A DNA stretch of 64,000 bases from Chitinophaga jiangningensis (GCF_900142605.1 NZ_FRBL01000002.1:124001-188000); one strand, 5' to 3'. Counted from the stretch's first letter, positions 34,577 to 43,360 are shown. Numbers and translations are program-made. Notes: generated by a model from the sequence alone, not told the origin.

Positions 34577-37500
34577 TTAATAACTCTCTATCAACTGCAC
34601 CAGCTCCTCCGCCGACAGCTTCACCGATTGGTCCGTTCCTTCCAGCAACTGATCCGCGAGGGCGCGTTTGGTATGATGCAGGGTAAGGATTTTTTCTTCG
34701 ATGGTATGCATAGTCACTAAACGATATACCGTTACCGGTCTTGTTTGACCAATACGCCTTGCCCGGTCGGAAGCCTGCTCCTCGATGGCGGGATTCCACC
34801 ACGGGTCCAGGTGGATGACGTAATCAGCTGCAGTGAGATTGAGGCCCAGTCCTCCTGCTTTCAGGCTGATTAAAAATACATCCGCCGCTCCTGACTGGAA
34901 TTGTTTCACCAGCGATGCACGTGTAGCCACCGGGGTGCTCCCATCTAAATACAAAAACTTAACCCCTTTTTGCAGCAGTGCCGCCTTTATTAAATCCAGA
35001 TGCATTACAAACTGGCTAAACACAAGTGCCTTGTGCTGATTTTGCAACAACTCCTCTACAATCTCCATAAATACCTCCAGCTTGGAAGAAGGTATATCCA
35101 TATTGCTATCAATCAGTTTAGGGTTGCAGGCAGCCAGTCGCAGCCGCGTGATTTCAGCGAGTGCTTTGATGTGGCGTTGCCCAATATTATCCTCGCGGGT
35201 ATGGAGCGACTCTAATGCCTTCCTGCGCACAGCTTCATAAAGGGCGGCTTCTTCCGGAGTTTGCTGTACCAGTTTTACTATTTCAGTACTTGGAGGCAGC
35301 TCCTCCAATACAGCGGTTTTGGTGCGCCGGAGCATAAAAGGCGACAACAATTTTTTCAGTTGCTTCTTCACCGGGCTTTCCGGATTCCGGAGAGATGGAA
35401 ATACATATTGTTTGTTGAAGTACTCCTGGCTGCCCAGCAGCTCCTCATTCAAAAAGCGGAATAGCCCCCATATCTCTCCCAGGTTGTTTTGTACAGGGGT
35501 TCCCGTGAGCGCGAGCCGGAAATGAGCATCGAGGCCATAGGCAGCTTTAGCTGTACGGGTACCGGCATTGCGAATGATATGTGCTTCGTCCAGCACTACG
35601 GTGTGCCATACCTTTTTATGCAGCAGCTGCGCTTCAGAATGTAATAGCCCGTAAGTAGTTACCACTACCGTAAAGGTCGTTGCTTCTTTTATTATAGCTG
35701 CACGATTAACTGAGGAGAGATCTACGACATTCAATGCAGGCGCAAACTTATTGGCTTCGCTGATCCAGTTGGGCAACACAGAGGCAGGACATACTACCAG
35801 GGCAGGCCCCTGTGGTGCCCGATGCAGGAGTAACGCCAACGCCTGTATGGTTTTGCCGAGGCCCATGTCATCCGCCAGGCAGGCGCCTGCACCCCAGGAA
35901 GCCAGTTGCACCATCCAGCGGAAGCCTTCTTCCTGGTAGCTGCGCAGGGAGGTTTGTAATCCTGCGGGGACTTCCACTTTCAACTCCTTTGCCTGTTCCC
36001 ACTTTTTGAGCATGTTGCGCCAGGCAGTATCCGTTTTTACGGCTTCCAGGTCCATGAGGGCTTCGGAAGCAAAAGGCACGATCATAGGGCGGATACGTAG
36101 CTGGTCTTTCTCTTCCATGGTAAATGTAGCCAGCTCCTGAAGGCGGCGGCGAATACCATCGGTGAGCGATACGATCTCCCCGTTTTTGAGTGTATAGAAA
36201 CGATTATGTTTAAGGCGGTTTGTATCCAGCAGTTCTTTCAGGGTGAGCACCGTGTATTCGTCGACCCGGATGCTGCCATCGGCAGTAAACCAATGATCCT
36301 TTTCTTTGATGGTGATGTGCAGCTGCGATGCATCCAGCTCCTGGCGGATGCGGTAGCGCTCCCCTTCCGGCCATTCAGCCACGGCGATGTCAGGATGGAG
36401 GCGGATTACTTCCAGCAGCTGCAGACAATCCATGGCATCTTCAAAAATGATCTGGTCGTCATCTACTTCCTGCATCACTTCCAACTGAATGTAACCGAGG
36501 AGTTCCTTGTAATTGGCTAATTCCTGATCCAGGTTGCGGCGAGCCTGACAGCGCTCTCCGTTCATAATGCCCAGCACCGCGCGGCCACCAAGTCCCGGTT
36601 TGCAATAAGGCGGATCATTGCGGAAGGGCTTTACAAAAAAGGCCGCTTTCAGCCCGGTGTTTACCGGCAACAACTGCACTACAATCCTTGCATCCGCGGT
36701 GATGCTGCGTATATCCGTTGGTGTTTCCAGCATGTCCGCATGTACGGTGAGGTGGGTAGCTACCTGTTGCAGTACTGCGTTGAGTTTATCCTTGCCGGTT
36801 AATGGAATCGTATGCAGCTGGTGCAAGGTACGCAACAGGTGCTGCTGCCAGGTATTGAGTACAATCACTTTGAGGCGGGTATTACTCTCTCTGATAAAAA
36901 TCATGGGAGTGTTGAAATCATGGATGTTGGTAGAAATCGTATACCCTTTAGCGTTAGTGATCACGTTGATTTCAGGAACACCTTTCACCACTTCAACGGG
37001 GGCGCCGTTGTTAATATCAAACAACAGCGGATGCCCTGCCATTTCCTGCCATACGCGGGGCTCGAACGACCAGCCATCCGATCCTGTATTATAATAACTC
37101 ACCTTTTGTATGGCGGTGCCAATACGGAGGTCCTGGTCCGTCATCCCTTCTGCACTGCCATCTTTGAGGCGGCTCAGCGGCAAGGGGCGGCCACTACTCC
37201 ACACTTCGTCTTTAAATTGCTGCAACACCGGCTGGATGGTGTACTGTTGCAGGTCCAGCAGGTAAGCGATGCGATAAGGCACCGCAGCTTTTTCTCTTTT
37301 CTTCTCCTCATGCCCCAGGAGTGAATTCAGCACCCGCTCCCATTCCGGCACCTGGTCGGCAGAAGCACCCAATGGCTTTAAGCCGGTAGTGGCTGCAAAT
37401 TCATCGTAAAACGACTGGTAACCGTCGTAGTTTTCATCCCTGGTGTGGTAACAGTATTCGAATGCCGGCAAGCCGTATCCATTGGCCACAGCCCTTGCCA

Positions 37501-38617
37501 GCAGCACGCGCCGGGAAGTTTGGTGTAATACCAGGAGTTTATTTTTAGGGTGATACCACCTCAGCGCCAGGTAGCCCAGGAGGGCCATCAGGCGTTTATC
37601 GGCTTCCCTGGCGGCATTTTCGAACAGTATTTCCAGCAGGTTTTCTGCCCGCTCCCGCTTACCCATGTGGAGGTAGAGCAGGGCCAGTGCAGGCACGATT
37701 GCCGGAAAGGGCTTGCGCTCGTAATGCGTGGTAATTTTTTGTATGAGGGGACTACTATCCGCAGGCGGCAGCAGCGCCAGGCAGCAGGCGTAATAAAAAG
37801 CATAGATGGCAGTAGTTGGCAGCGTGTTTTTCTTGTCGGTGCTGCGTTGCTTTTTAATGCCCAGCTCAAACATTTGCCGCGCTTTGGCGGATGTATCGTG
37901 GTACAACAGCCATACGGCCTGTTGAAAGTGCTCGTCTGTTGTTTCGGGAGATGGAATAGCCGCAAGGCTACCATCCAGCAGGCTTACTTCGGGGCATATA
38001 CGAACGGTGCTGAACGGCGTCAGTTCCTCCTGTAATTCCTTTAGCACTGTGATTGGCTGCATAAGCTGCTCCTGGAATCGCAAGGACCAGCTAAACATTG
38101 CTGCCACGGCGTTTTCGGAGAAGAAGTGCAGGATACCTTTGTAGGCAGTACGGCCAGCCAGGCACGACAAATAAGGCAGGTACTCCGTCAGGTTTTGTTC
38201 CATTTTCCGCACTGGCAGCTGGAGCAGGGAGCGGTCGCCGATGAAATAGGCTACCAGTATGCGCTGCATTTCCTGCAAGGCGGCGTGTGTACTGTAAAAA
38301 TGAAAATCGTTGGCAGGAACAGCCCGCAGCATATCCTGATAGTGCGGTTGCATAATCACCGCAGGAAATAATTGCAGGCAATACTCCAATGGCAGCAGGA
38401 AGCTGCCGGAAACGTTTTTTACAACGATGCCAATGTCCGCCAGCTGCTGTAACATCTCCCCCACCACCACCGGCTGCAGTGGCAGCAAAGTAGCCATGGC
38501 AGCGTTTAGCGTAGGTTTGTCAATGGGATACATATAAATAGCCAATACATCCGTCATGATGCGGAGGTTGGGCGACAAATGATCATATTGCCTGGAGAAA
38601 TGCGGATCTTCGAACAT
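34577..38617 (-). CDS. SNF2-family DNA helicase/translocase
   Basis: This 1346-residue ATP-driven DNA translocase has the SNF2 ATPase in its last 450 residues: GFRWMVQLASWGAG, Walker A ADDMGLGKTIQ at about 917, DEAH at about 1010, LTGTPVQNNLGEIW, and the C-terminal lobe with VFSQFVMHLDLIK and SDRARRIGQTRPV at about 1287. The first 880 residues are a long helical region unlike classic HepA/RapA N-domains, as in large bacterial SNF2 proteins whose role is unclear. No nuclease, methyltransferase or defence partner is adjacent, so it does not look like part of a DISARM or Druantia-type system. It appears monocistronic. Confidence 0.93.
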   Translation of the reverse strand: MFEDPHFSRQYDHLSPNLRIMTDVLAIYMYPIDKPTLNAAMATLLPLQPVVVGEMLQQLADIGIVVKNVSGSFLLPLEYCLQLFPAVIMQPHYQDMLRAVPANDFHFYSTHAALQEMQRILVAYFIGDRSLLQLPVRKMEQNLTEYLPYLSCLAGRTAYKGILHFFSENAVAAMFSWSLRFQEQLMQPITVLKELQEELTPFSTVRICPEVSLLDGSLAAIPSPETTDEHFQQAVWLLYHDTSAKARQMFELGIKKQRSTDKKNTLPTTAIYAFYYACCLALLPPADSSPLIQKITTHYERKPFPAIVPALALLYLHMGKRERAENLLEILFENAAREADKRLMALLGYLALRWYHPKNKLLVLHQTSRRVLLARAVANGYGLPAFEYCYHTRDENYDGYQSFYDEFAATTGLKPLGASADQVPEWERVLNSLLGHEEKKREKAAVPYRIAYLLDLQQYTIQPVLQQFKDEVWSSGRPLPLSRLKDGSAEGMTDQDLRIGTAIQKVSYYNTGSDGWSFEPRVWQEMAGHPLLFDINNGAPVEVVKGVPEINVITNAKGYTISTNIHDFNTPMIFIRESNTRLKVIVLNTWQQHLLRTLHQLHTIPLTGKDKLNAVLQQVATHLTVHADMLETPTDIRSITADARIVVQLLPVNTGLKAAFFVKPFRNDPPYCKPGLGGRAVLGIMNGERCQARRNLDQELANYKELLGYIQLEVMQEVDDDQIIFEDAMDCLQLLEVIRLHPDIAVAEWPEGERYRIRQELDASQLHITIKEKDHWFTADGSIRVDEYTVLTLKELLDTNRLKHNRFYTLKNGEIVSLTDGIRRRLQELATFTMEEKDQLRIRPMIVPFASEALMDLEAVKTDTAWRNMLKKWEQAKELKVEVPAGLQTSLRSYQEEGFRWMVQLASWGAGACLADDMGLGKTIQALALLLHRAPQGPALVVCPASVLPNWISEANKFAPALNVVDLSSVNRAAIIKEATTFTVVVTTYGLLHSEAQLLHKKVWHTVVLDEAHIIRNAGTRTAKAAYGLDAHFRLALTGTPVQNNLGEIWGLFRFLNEELLGSQEYFNKQYVFPSLRNPESPVKKQLKKLLSPFMLRRTKTAVLEELPPSTEIVKLVQQTPEEAALYEAVRRKALESLHTREDNIGQRHIKALAEITRLRLAACNPKLIDSNMDIPSSKLEVFMEIVEELLQNQHKALVFSQFVMHLDLIKAALLQKGVKFLYLDGSTPVATRASLVKQFQSGAADVFLISLKAGGLGLNLTAADYVIHLDPWWNPAIEEQASDRARRIGQTRPVTVYRLVTMHTIEEKILTLHHTKRALADQLLEGTDQSVKLSAEELVQLIESY

Positions 38618-38636
38618 GCGTGTTTACAGATTGCAG

Positions 38637-38644
38637 CAAAAATA
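38637..38644 (-). promoter_or_regulatory. Bacteroidota -7 element for the helicase gene
   Basis: Reads TATTTTTG on the minus strand, an exact TAnnTTTG, 19 bases before the helicase ATG. Confidence 0.45.
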
Positions 38645-38680
38645 AAGTTTTAAGCCCTTTGGATTGCGGAAAGGAATGTC

Positions 38681-38688
38681 TATTTTTG
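38681..38688 (+). promoter_or_regulatory. Bacteroidota -7 element TATTTTTG
   Basis: Exact TAnnTTTG match ending 5 bases before an ATG that opens only 17 codons; see the remnant at 38694. Confidence 0.4.
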
Positions 38689-38693
38689 GAACT

Positions 38694-38747
38694 ATGGCGA
38701 AACCATTATTTTTAGGTACACTTCCTCCTCCAGTAGTAGCCCGCTAA
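38694..38747 (+). pseudogene. 17-codon remnant resembling a glycosyltransferase N-terminus
   Basis: The frame reads MAKPLFLGTLPPPVVAR and stops. LFLGTLPPPV resembles the first beta strand and loop of GT4-type glycosyltransferases, which often begin KILFIGPLPPP. With a promoter motif just upstream and repeats downstream, this could be the start of a gene whose body has been lost, or a short leader peptide. The similarity is from memory and the stretch is short. Confidence 0.3.
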
Positions 38748-38836
38748 GCTGAATCAGAAGCTTGTTCTTTGCTACTTGTTACCTGCGATTGGCAGGTGAT
38801 CGGATGTTTATTGCTCGCAGAGACTTATTTCGCTGA

Positions 38837-38853
38837 TGGTGCCTTCGGCACCA
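38837..38853. repeat. Short hairpin with TTC loop, in a divergent gap
   Basis: TGGTGCC (38837-38843) pairs with GGCACCA (38847-38853). It lies between the divergent helicase and EamA genes, where no transcript of either gene ends. Confidence 0.6.
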
Positions 38854-38894
38854 GGGGAGCGATCTTTTTTGCTCGCAAAGCAGCCAAGCAGGTA

Positions 38895-39037
38895 AGCAGC
38901 AAAGACTTGTGTTTTGTTGTTTGTTGTTTGTTGCAAACATAGGAGCAGCAAAGACTTGTGTTTTGTTGTTTGTTGTTTGTTGCAAACATAGGAGCAGCAA
39001 AGCAGGTAAGCAGCAAAGACTTGTGTTTTGTTGTTTT
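38895..39037. repeat. 49-bp tandem direct repeat, two full copies and a partial third
   Basis: Copies at 38895-38943 and 38944-38992 are identical in the text. A partial third at 39009-39037 is preceded by AGCAGGTAAGCAGC, the same lead-in as copy 1. The unit starts AGCAGCAAAGACTTGTG and contains a TTTGTTG microrepeat. It is a minisatellite in the gap between helicase and EamA genes; there are no spacers, so it is not a CRISPR array. Confidence 0.9.
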
Positions 39038-39174
39038 TGTTTTGACGTATTATCTGATAAATAGCCCAACTTCTTATTCAGCTCCACCTACTTTTACAGA
39101 CTTTTTCCGACTTCATCATTTTTACTGATACTTATTGTCGTGCCTGAGCGGCACTGGCATCTACCTAAATTTTT

Positions 39175-40053
39175 ATGAAAAAATCATTTCTGCTGCTGCA
39201 CATTGCAGTCATCCTGGCAGGATTTACAGGCATATTCGGCAAACTCATTTCCATTAATGAAATTGGCCTGGTATGGTTCAGGGCCTTATTTTCCATGATT
39301 TTGCTCTACCTTATTCTGAAGGGCAGCCGCAAGTTTATGGTATATGAGCGGAAACAGCAATGGCAGCTGATGGCTTCCGGGCTGCTACCGGGGCTGCACT
39401 GGCTGCTGTTTTACGCCAGCATCAAATATTCCAATATCAGTATCGGCGTGATATGCTTTTGTACCTCGGGATTTTTTACCGCCCTACTGGGACCAGTGGT
39501 AGCAGGAAAGCGCTTTTCTGCAAGAGAGCTGCTGCTAAGTTTACTCACTGTGATTGGCGTAGGACTCATCTTCCACTTTGATACCAGCTACCGGCTGGGC
39601 ATTACGCTGGGCCTTATTTCGTCCGTATTCGGCTCCCTGTATATGCTGACCAACGAAAAGCTGATCCGCCGCTACGATGCTGCTATGATCAACTATTACC
39701 AGATGGCCGGTATCACGCTGGGCATTGGACTGCTGATACCCGTGTACGTATATACGTTACCGATAGCCGTGAAGCTAATACCCACCGGCACCGACATCGG
39801 CTATCTCCTGATCCTGGCTTCGTTTTGCACCATTGCCATTTATGTGATGGTAGCCGAATCCCTGCGGCGCATTTCTGCTTTTACCGTGAGCCTGTCGTTT
39901 AACCTGGAGCCGGTATACAGCATATTGCTGGCCATCCTCTTTTTCCAGGAAGGGAAACAACTGAATATGGCATTTTACACAGGACTGCTACTGATCATTA
40001 CTTCCGTGCTACTGCAAATGTTCATGTCCATTAAAACGAGTAAAATAAAATGA
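39175..40053 (+). CDS. EamA/DMT-family transporter
   Basis: The 292-residue inner-membrane protein has ten hydrophobic segments arranged as two EamA repeats of about 140 residues. The first starts AVILAGFTGIFGKLISINE, the second follows LGITLGLISSVFGSLYMLTNEKL. The closing segments contain SFNLEPVYSILLAILFFQE, the conserved end motif of the drug/metabolite transporter superfamily. Members export metabolites or amino acids; the substrate cannot be read. The stop overlaps an open frame leading into the GH16 gene, whose true start is 29 bases on, so the two are probably co-transcribed. Confidence 0.9.
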   Translation: MKKSFLLLHIAVILAGFTGIFGKLISINEIGLVWFRALFSMILLYLILKGSRKFMVYERKQQWQLMASGLLPGLHWLLFYASIKYSNISIGVICFCTSGFFTALLGPVVAGKRFSARELLLSLLTVIGVGLIFHFDTSYRLGITLGLISSVFGSLYMLTNEKLIRRYDAAMINYYQMAGITLGIGLLIPVYVYTLPIAVKLIPTGTDIGYLLILASFCTIAIYVMVAESLRRISAFTVSLSFNLEPVYSILLAILFFQEGKQLNMAFYTGLLLIITSVLLQMFMSIKTSKIK

Positions 40054-40082
40054 GTTATCTTTCAAGTCATATACAGTTGACA

Positions 40083-40907
40083 ATGAAACGCATACTCCTG
40101 ATGCTGCTCGCCGTAGCAGCCATTTCTTCGTGTAAGGTAACGAACCGCAGCGGCAATCGCCAGCATATTTACGTGCAAAAGCAAGGCCGTGAACACAAAA
40201 CGTGGAAACTCGTTTGGCAGGACGAATTTAACCAGCCACAACTGGATACTTCCCGGTGGACACGCATCCCTCCTAACAACGCCGCCTGGGGCAAACATAT
40301 GAGCAGCAACGAAGCCTGCTACCGGCTGGATAGTGGCCTGCTCTACCTCCGTGGGATCGTAAACCCGGATACTGTGGCTGATCCGCGGCCTTTCCTAACA
40401 GGCGGCATCTGGTCCAAAGGTAAATTTGCATTTCAGTATGGAAGGATAGAAATCCGTGCTAAGCTGGAAGGCGCCCAGGGAGCCTGGCCTGCCATGTGGA
40501 TGCTGGCCGAACAGGATAAATACGGTAAGTACCCGAAAAACGGAGAGATCGATATCATGGAGCATCTTAACCACGATCAGCTTATCTACCAAACCACCCA
40601 CTCCTGGTATACGCTGGAACTTAAGCAGGATAAAAATCCACCTCATGGCGGCACCGCCAAGCTGGACCCGCTTGCGTTCAACACCTTCGGTATCAGCTGG
40701 TATCCGGACAGGATTGAGTTTCAGCTCAATGGAAAAACTACGTTTACCTATCCCCGTGTGCAGGGCGTAGACCCTTCGCAGTGGCCGTATGATCAGCCTT
40801 TTTATATCCTGATTGATCAGCAGTTAGGAGGCGACTGGGTAGGCAAAGTACATCCGGAGCAGCTGCCGGTACAGATGATAGTAGATTGGGTGCGGGTGTA
40901 TCAATAA
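40083..40907 (+). CDS. Glycoside hydrolase family 16 lipoprotein (beta-glucanase type)
   Basis: The 274-residue protein starts with a lipoprotein signal (lipobox AISSC, Cys17) and a GH16 jelly-roll domain. The catalytic ExDxxE motif is GEIDIMEHL, with nucleophile Glu155, Asp157 and acid/base Glu160. KLVWQDEFN at the start and VDWVRVYQ at the end mark a complete domain. The family cuts beta-1,3/1,4-glucans, agars, carrageenans or laminarin; a laminarinase/beta-glucanase-like activity is the best guess. It is anchored in a membrane by its lipid, probably facing outward. Start at 40083 because it opens the signal; an earlier frame at 40050 adds 11 residues. Confidence 0.93.
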   Translation: MKRILLMLLAVAAISSCKVTNRSGNRQHIYVQKQGREHKTWKLVWQDEFNQPQLDTSRWTRIPPNNAAWGKHMSSNEACYRLDSGLLYLRGIVNPDTVADPRPFLTGGIWSKGKFAFQYGRIEIRAKLEGAQGAWPAMWMLAEQDKYGKYPKNGEIDIMEHLNHDQLIYQTTHSWYTLELKQDKNPPHGGTAKLDPLAFNTFGISWYPDRIEFQLNGKTTFTYPRVQGVDPSQWPYDQPFYILIDQQLGGDWVGKVHPEQLPVQMIVDWVRVYQ

Positions 40908-40924
40908 TATTTTTTTTTAATGAG

Positions 40925-40960
40925 GAAGGCGCTTGAAACTATTTCAGGCGCCTTCTTTTT
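40925..40960 (+). terminator. Rho-independent terminator of the EamA-GH16 unit
   Basis: A 14-bp stem (40925-40938 with 40942-40955, one G-T pair, loop CTA) followed by a T-run, 17 bases after the GH16 stop. Confidence 0.92.
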
Positions 40961-41075
40961 TATTAAGGTATTATCGCTGCCTTCGGCAGCACGATGAGAG
41001 GAGGTGCCTTCTTTTTTATTGGAATGTTATCGCTGCCTTCGGCAGCGATGGGGAAGGTGCCGCGCCTTCGGCGCG
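40951..41075. repeat. 56-bp direct duplication with TTC-loop hairpins
   Basis: CCTTCTTTTTTATT occurs at 40951 and 41007, and TTATCGCTGCCTTCGGCAGC at 40971 and 41027, both 56 bases apart. The second copy is a perfect hairpin (ATCGCTGCC/GGCAGCGAT around TTC); the first is disrupted by two extra bases. A third hairpin, CGCGCC/GGCGCG around TTC, follows at 41061-41075. The terminator tail and hairpin seem to have been duplicated together. Confidence 0.8.
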
Positions 41076-41117
41076 GTTGTAAATGCTAATTTACACCGGG
41101 ATTTAAAGCAAATAAAC

Positions 41118-42596
41118 TCACTGCAAACAATGCCGCAAAATCTCTATACTTTCAGTTGCTTCCTTTAAGGTCATGTGTCCGAAACCCAGGCGCATACCTG
41201 ATAGTTGCCTGTGTTGATACAACAGGGTTTTAGGAATAAAGAGATTATTTTTCGCACATTCTTTTGCCAGCTGAAAGAGATTGACGGGTTGTTTCCACTC
41301 CGTCCATACGGCGAGGCCACCGGAGGGCTGTTGGAAATGAAGGTGATCCCCCAGGTGCTGCTGTAGCAGGCTGGTGAAGTGGTTGCGGCGTTCGTGGTAT
41401 ACTTTTAGTGATTTCTTAAGGTAGCGGTGAATTTCTCCTTCCTCGATCATTTCACCCAGTACCTGTTCCATGAGGATATCCCCCTGCCGGTCGATGATGC
41501 CAAGGTGTTTGCGCATTTCCACCATCAGGTTTTCCGGTGCAACGATAAAGCCTGTACGAAAACCCGGGGCCAGCGATTTCCCGAAGGCGCCGATGTATAC
41601 CACCATACCTTTTTTATCTGCGCTGGCCAGCGGCAGCACCGGGCTTTTATCATAATGAAAATCGTAGTCGTAATCGTCTTCCAGAATGATGAACCCGAAT
41701 TCAGCGGAGAGGTTGAGCAATGCGAGTCGCCGTTGTGCGCTGAGCGTTACCGTGGTGGGATAATGATGATGCGGCGTAATGTAGAGCATCCGGATCGTTT
41801 GGCGAGTACAAATATCCCTGACGGCGTCCACGTCAATTCCTTCTTCGTCGATAGGCACTGGCATGATCCTCGCCCCCGATTTCTGGAAAATCATGTTCAC
41901 AGAAAAATAGCTTAGTGCACCCACCAGCACAATATCTCCCTTAGATAATAATATTTCGGAAGTAATGTACACGCTCATTTCCGTACTGCGGGTGATAAGC
42001 AGGTTGTTGGGGGAGATGTGAAGGCCGCGGGTAACGTTGAGGTAATTGGATAAATTCCGTTTGAAGAATTCGCTCCCGTCGTGGTTATAGTAGCCGAGCT
42101 TGCGGTGATTGCTTTTGCGCTTCATGTTGGCGCTGTAGAGGCTCGACAGGTGGGCAACCTGTGTGAGCCGGATATCCGGCGTACCATCATTGAAAATATA
42201 CTCACAGGCGGCATGTTCGAAAGGGCTATCCAGTAAACTGGATTTTTTAAAGGAGAAGCCGGTGCTGGTGGGGTATTGCACCAACGGTACTTCTTCCGTC
42301 GCACGTATTTTACGGGGCTTCGCTTCCGGGTTGCCGATGACATAGGTGCCTTTGTTGGGGCGGGACTCCACCCAGCCCTGGGCGTCCAGCTCCTCGTAGG
42401 CTGCCACGATGGTATTGCGGTGTAACCGGAGCAGTTCACTCAGCTCGCGGGTGCCGGGAAGCCGGGTGCCGGGCACCACGTATCCTCGCTGGATGGCGTT
42501 TACCAGCTGGTTGGCGATCTGAATATACACTGCTGTGGCTGACTCACGGTCGATCTGAACAAAACTCTCGTATGGCACGCTCACCGGACTACCCAT
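41118..42596 (-). CDS. MocR-type regulator (GntR helix-turn-helix fused to aminotransferase domain)
   Basis: The 492-residue protein has an N-terminal GntR winged helix (about residues 14-80: VYIQIANQLVNAIQRGYVVPGTRLPGTRELSELL, shown in parts in the family as an R-S-E-L-A start). A fold-type I aminotransferase-like domain covers about 120-490. The PLP site is recognisable by ILEDDYDYDFHYD and the lysine segment YIGAFGKSLAPGFRTGF. MocR proteins (PdxR, GabR, EhuR, TauR) bind PLP or a PLP-amine adduct and control nearby genes, typically through direct repeats. It is divergent from the ferritin-like-bioB unit 121 bases away, with matching direct repeats in the gap, so it very likely controls that unit and itself. 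Confidence 0.93.
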   Translation of the reverse strand: MGSPVSVPYESFVQIDRESATAVYIQIANQLVNAIQRGYVVPGTRLPGTRELSELLRLHRNTIVAAYEELDAQGWVESRPNKGTYVIGNPEAKPRKIRATEEVPLVQYPTSTGFSFKKSSLLDSPFEHAACEYIFNDGTPDIRLTQVAHLSSLYSANMKRKSNHRKLGYYNHDGSEFFKRNLSNYLNVTRGLHISPNNLLITRSTEMSVYITSEILLSKGDIVLVGALSYFSVNMIFQKSGARIMPVPIDEEGIDVDAVRDICTRQTIRMLYITPHHHYPTTVTLSAQRRLALLNLSAEFGFIILEDDYDYDFHYDKSPVLPLASADKKGMVVYIGAFGKSLAPGFRTGFIVAPENLMVEMRKHLGIIDRQGDILMEQVLGEMIEEGEIHRYLKKSLKVYHERRNHFTSLLQQHLGDHLHFQQPSGGLAVWTEWKQPVNLFQLAKECAKNNLFIPKTLLYQHRQLSGMRLGFGHMTLKEATESIEILRHCLQ

Positions 42597-42635
42597 ATTT
42601 GCAATTTTTTAATAGTCCGGCAAAATAAAGCTTTT

Positions 42636-42669
42636 ATCCGGACTAGCTGAAATATAAAATCCGGTCTAG
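42636..42669. promoter_or_regulatory. Putative MocR operator: two direct repeats
   Basis: ATCCGGACTAG (42636-42646) and ATCCGGTCTAG (42659-42669) are 23 bases apart, about two helical turns, in the same orientation. An inverted partial copy TAGTCCGG is at 42613-42620, and ATCCGG recurs at 42677-42682. The second repeat directly abuts the -33 element. Direct repeats are the usual MocR/GabR/PdxR target. Confidence 0.65.
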
Positions 42670-42698
42670 TTTGACCATCCGGCAAGCCATTACATTTG
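42670..42698 (+). promoter_or_regulatory. Promoter of the ferritin-like-bioB unit (-33 TTTG, -7 TACATTTG)
   Basis: TTTG at 42670-42673 and TACATTTG at 42691-42698 have 17 bases between them, close to the Bacteroidota sigma-A pattern. The ATG at 42718 is 19 bases on, giving a leader of about 13 bases. Confidence 0.7.
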
Positions 42699-42717
42699 AA
42701 CCGAAAATCAGCAACTT

Positions 42718-43329
42718 ATGCATCAATTACTTCAACATATAGTAGGGCAGCCTCACCTGCACGCCCGGTGGCTCAATACCTTGTCGTTCATGGAAAATGC
42801 CGGCGCCAGGAAAATATCCGGCTGTGAGCATCCTACCAGCGTAGATCTGATTCAGCTGAAGCATGCTGCAGAGGAACACCGCCATGCCTATTACCTGAAA
42901 AAGCAGATCCTGAAACTGGATGCGCAGCTGTGTAAAACCTACCTGCCACACGAGTTACTCGCTGCCACGCATACACGCCATTATCTCCATTCGCTGGACC
43001 TGCTTACCTCCCGTTACCTGAAGCAACAATTCAGCCTTAGCGGGCAGGCGCTCAAAAATGCCGCTTATCTCTTTGTAACATATGCTATAGAAGTACGGGC
43101 AGATGAGCTGTACCCGGTATATCAACAGGCACTGGATCAGGCCAACAGCAAGGTGATGGTAAGGTCCATCATCGTGGAGGAAGAAGGCCACCTGGAAGAA
43201 ATGATCAGCCAGCTGAAAACATTTTCACGCGACTGGGAACACCACGCCCGCCATATACAGGAGCTGGAAAACGGCCTGTTTGTAAAATGGCTGGTAGCCA
43301 TTGAAGAAGAATTGAATATCTACGCCTAA
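42718..43329 (+). CDS. Ferritin-like diiron protein of unknown function, upstream of bioB
   Basis: I do not recognise this 203-residue protein by name, but it shows the full ligand pattern of a diiron four-helix bundle. Glu26 (FMENAGA) is in helix 1, E53xxH56 (EEHRHAYYLKKQ) in helix 2, Glu125 (YAIEVRADELYPVY) in helix 3 and E155xxH158 (VEEEGHLEEM) in helix 4. Spacing and helical character fit the ferritin/rubrerythrin/diiron-oxygenase superfamily. It has no signal peptide, so it is cytoplasmic. It is the first gene of a unit with bioB (31-base gap). It could be an oxygenase or oxidase in biotin precursor supply, or an iron or oxygen-protection helper for BioB, whose iron-sulfur cluster is consumed in each turnover. 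Neither has been shown. Confidence 0.72.
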   Translation: MHQLLQHIVGQPHLHARWLNTLSFMENAGARKISGCEHPTSVDLIQLKHAAEEHRHAYYLKKQILKLDAQLCKTYLPHELLAATHTRHYLHSLDLLTSRYLKQQFSLSGQALKNAAYLFVTYAIEVRADELYPVYQQALDQANSKVMVRSIIVEEEGHLEEMISQLKTFSRDWEHHARHIQELENGLFVKWLVAIEEELNIYA

Positions 43330-43360
43330 GCATATACGAAATTAAAATCTATAAGGAAGC

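Noticed and set aside
34577..38617. SNF2 helicase as part of an antiphage defence system
   Set aside because: No adjacent nuclease, methyltransferase, PLD or DUF1998 gene; neighbours are an outer-membrane barrel and a transporter.
38895..39037. CRISPR-like appearance of the repeats
   Set aside because: Repeats are directly adjacent with no spacers, low complexity, and no cas genes nearby; a minisatellite.
38779..39087. 102-codon minus-strand frame over the 49-bp repeats
   Set aside because: The repeated peptide simply follows the DNA repeat; no promoter or homology.
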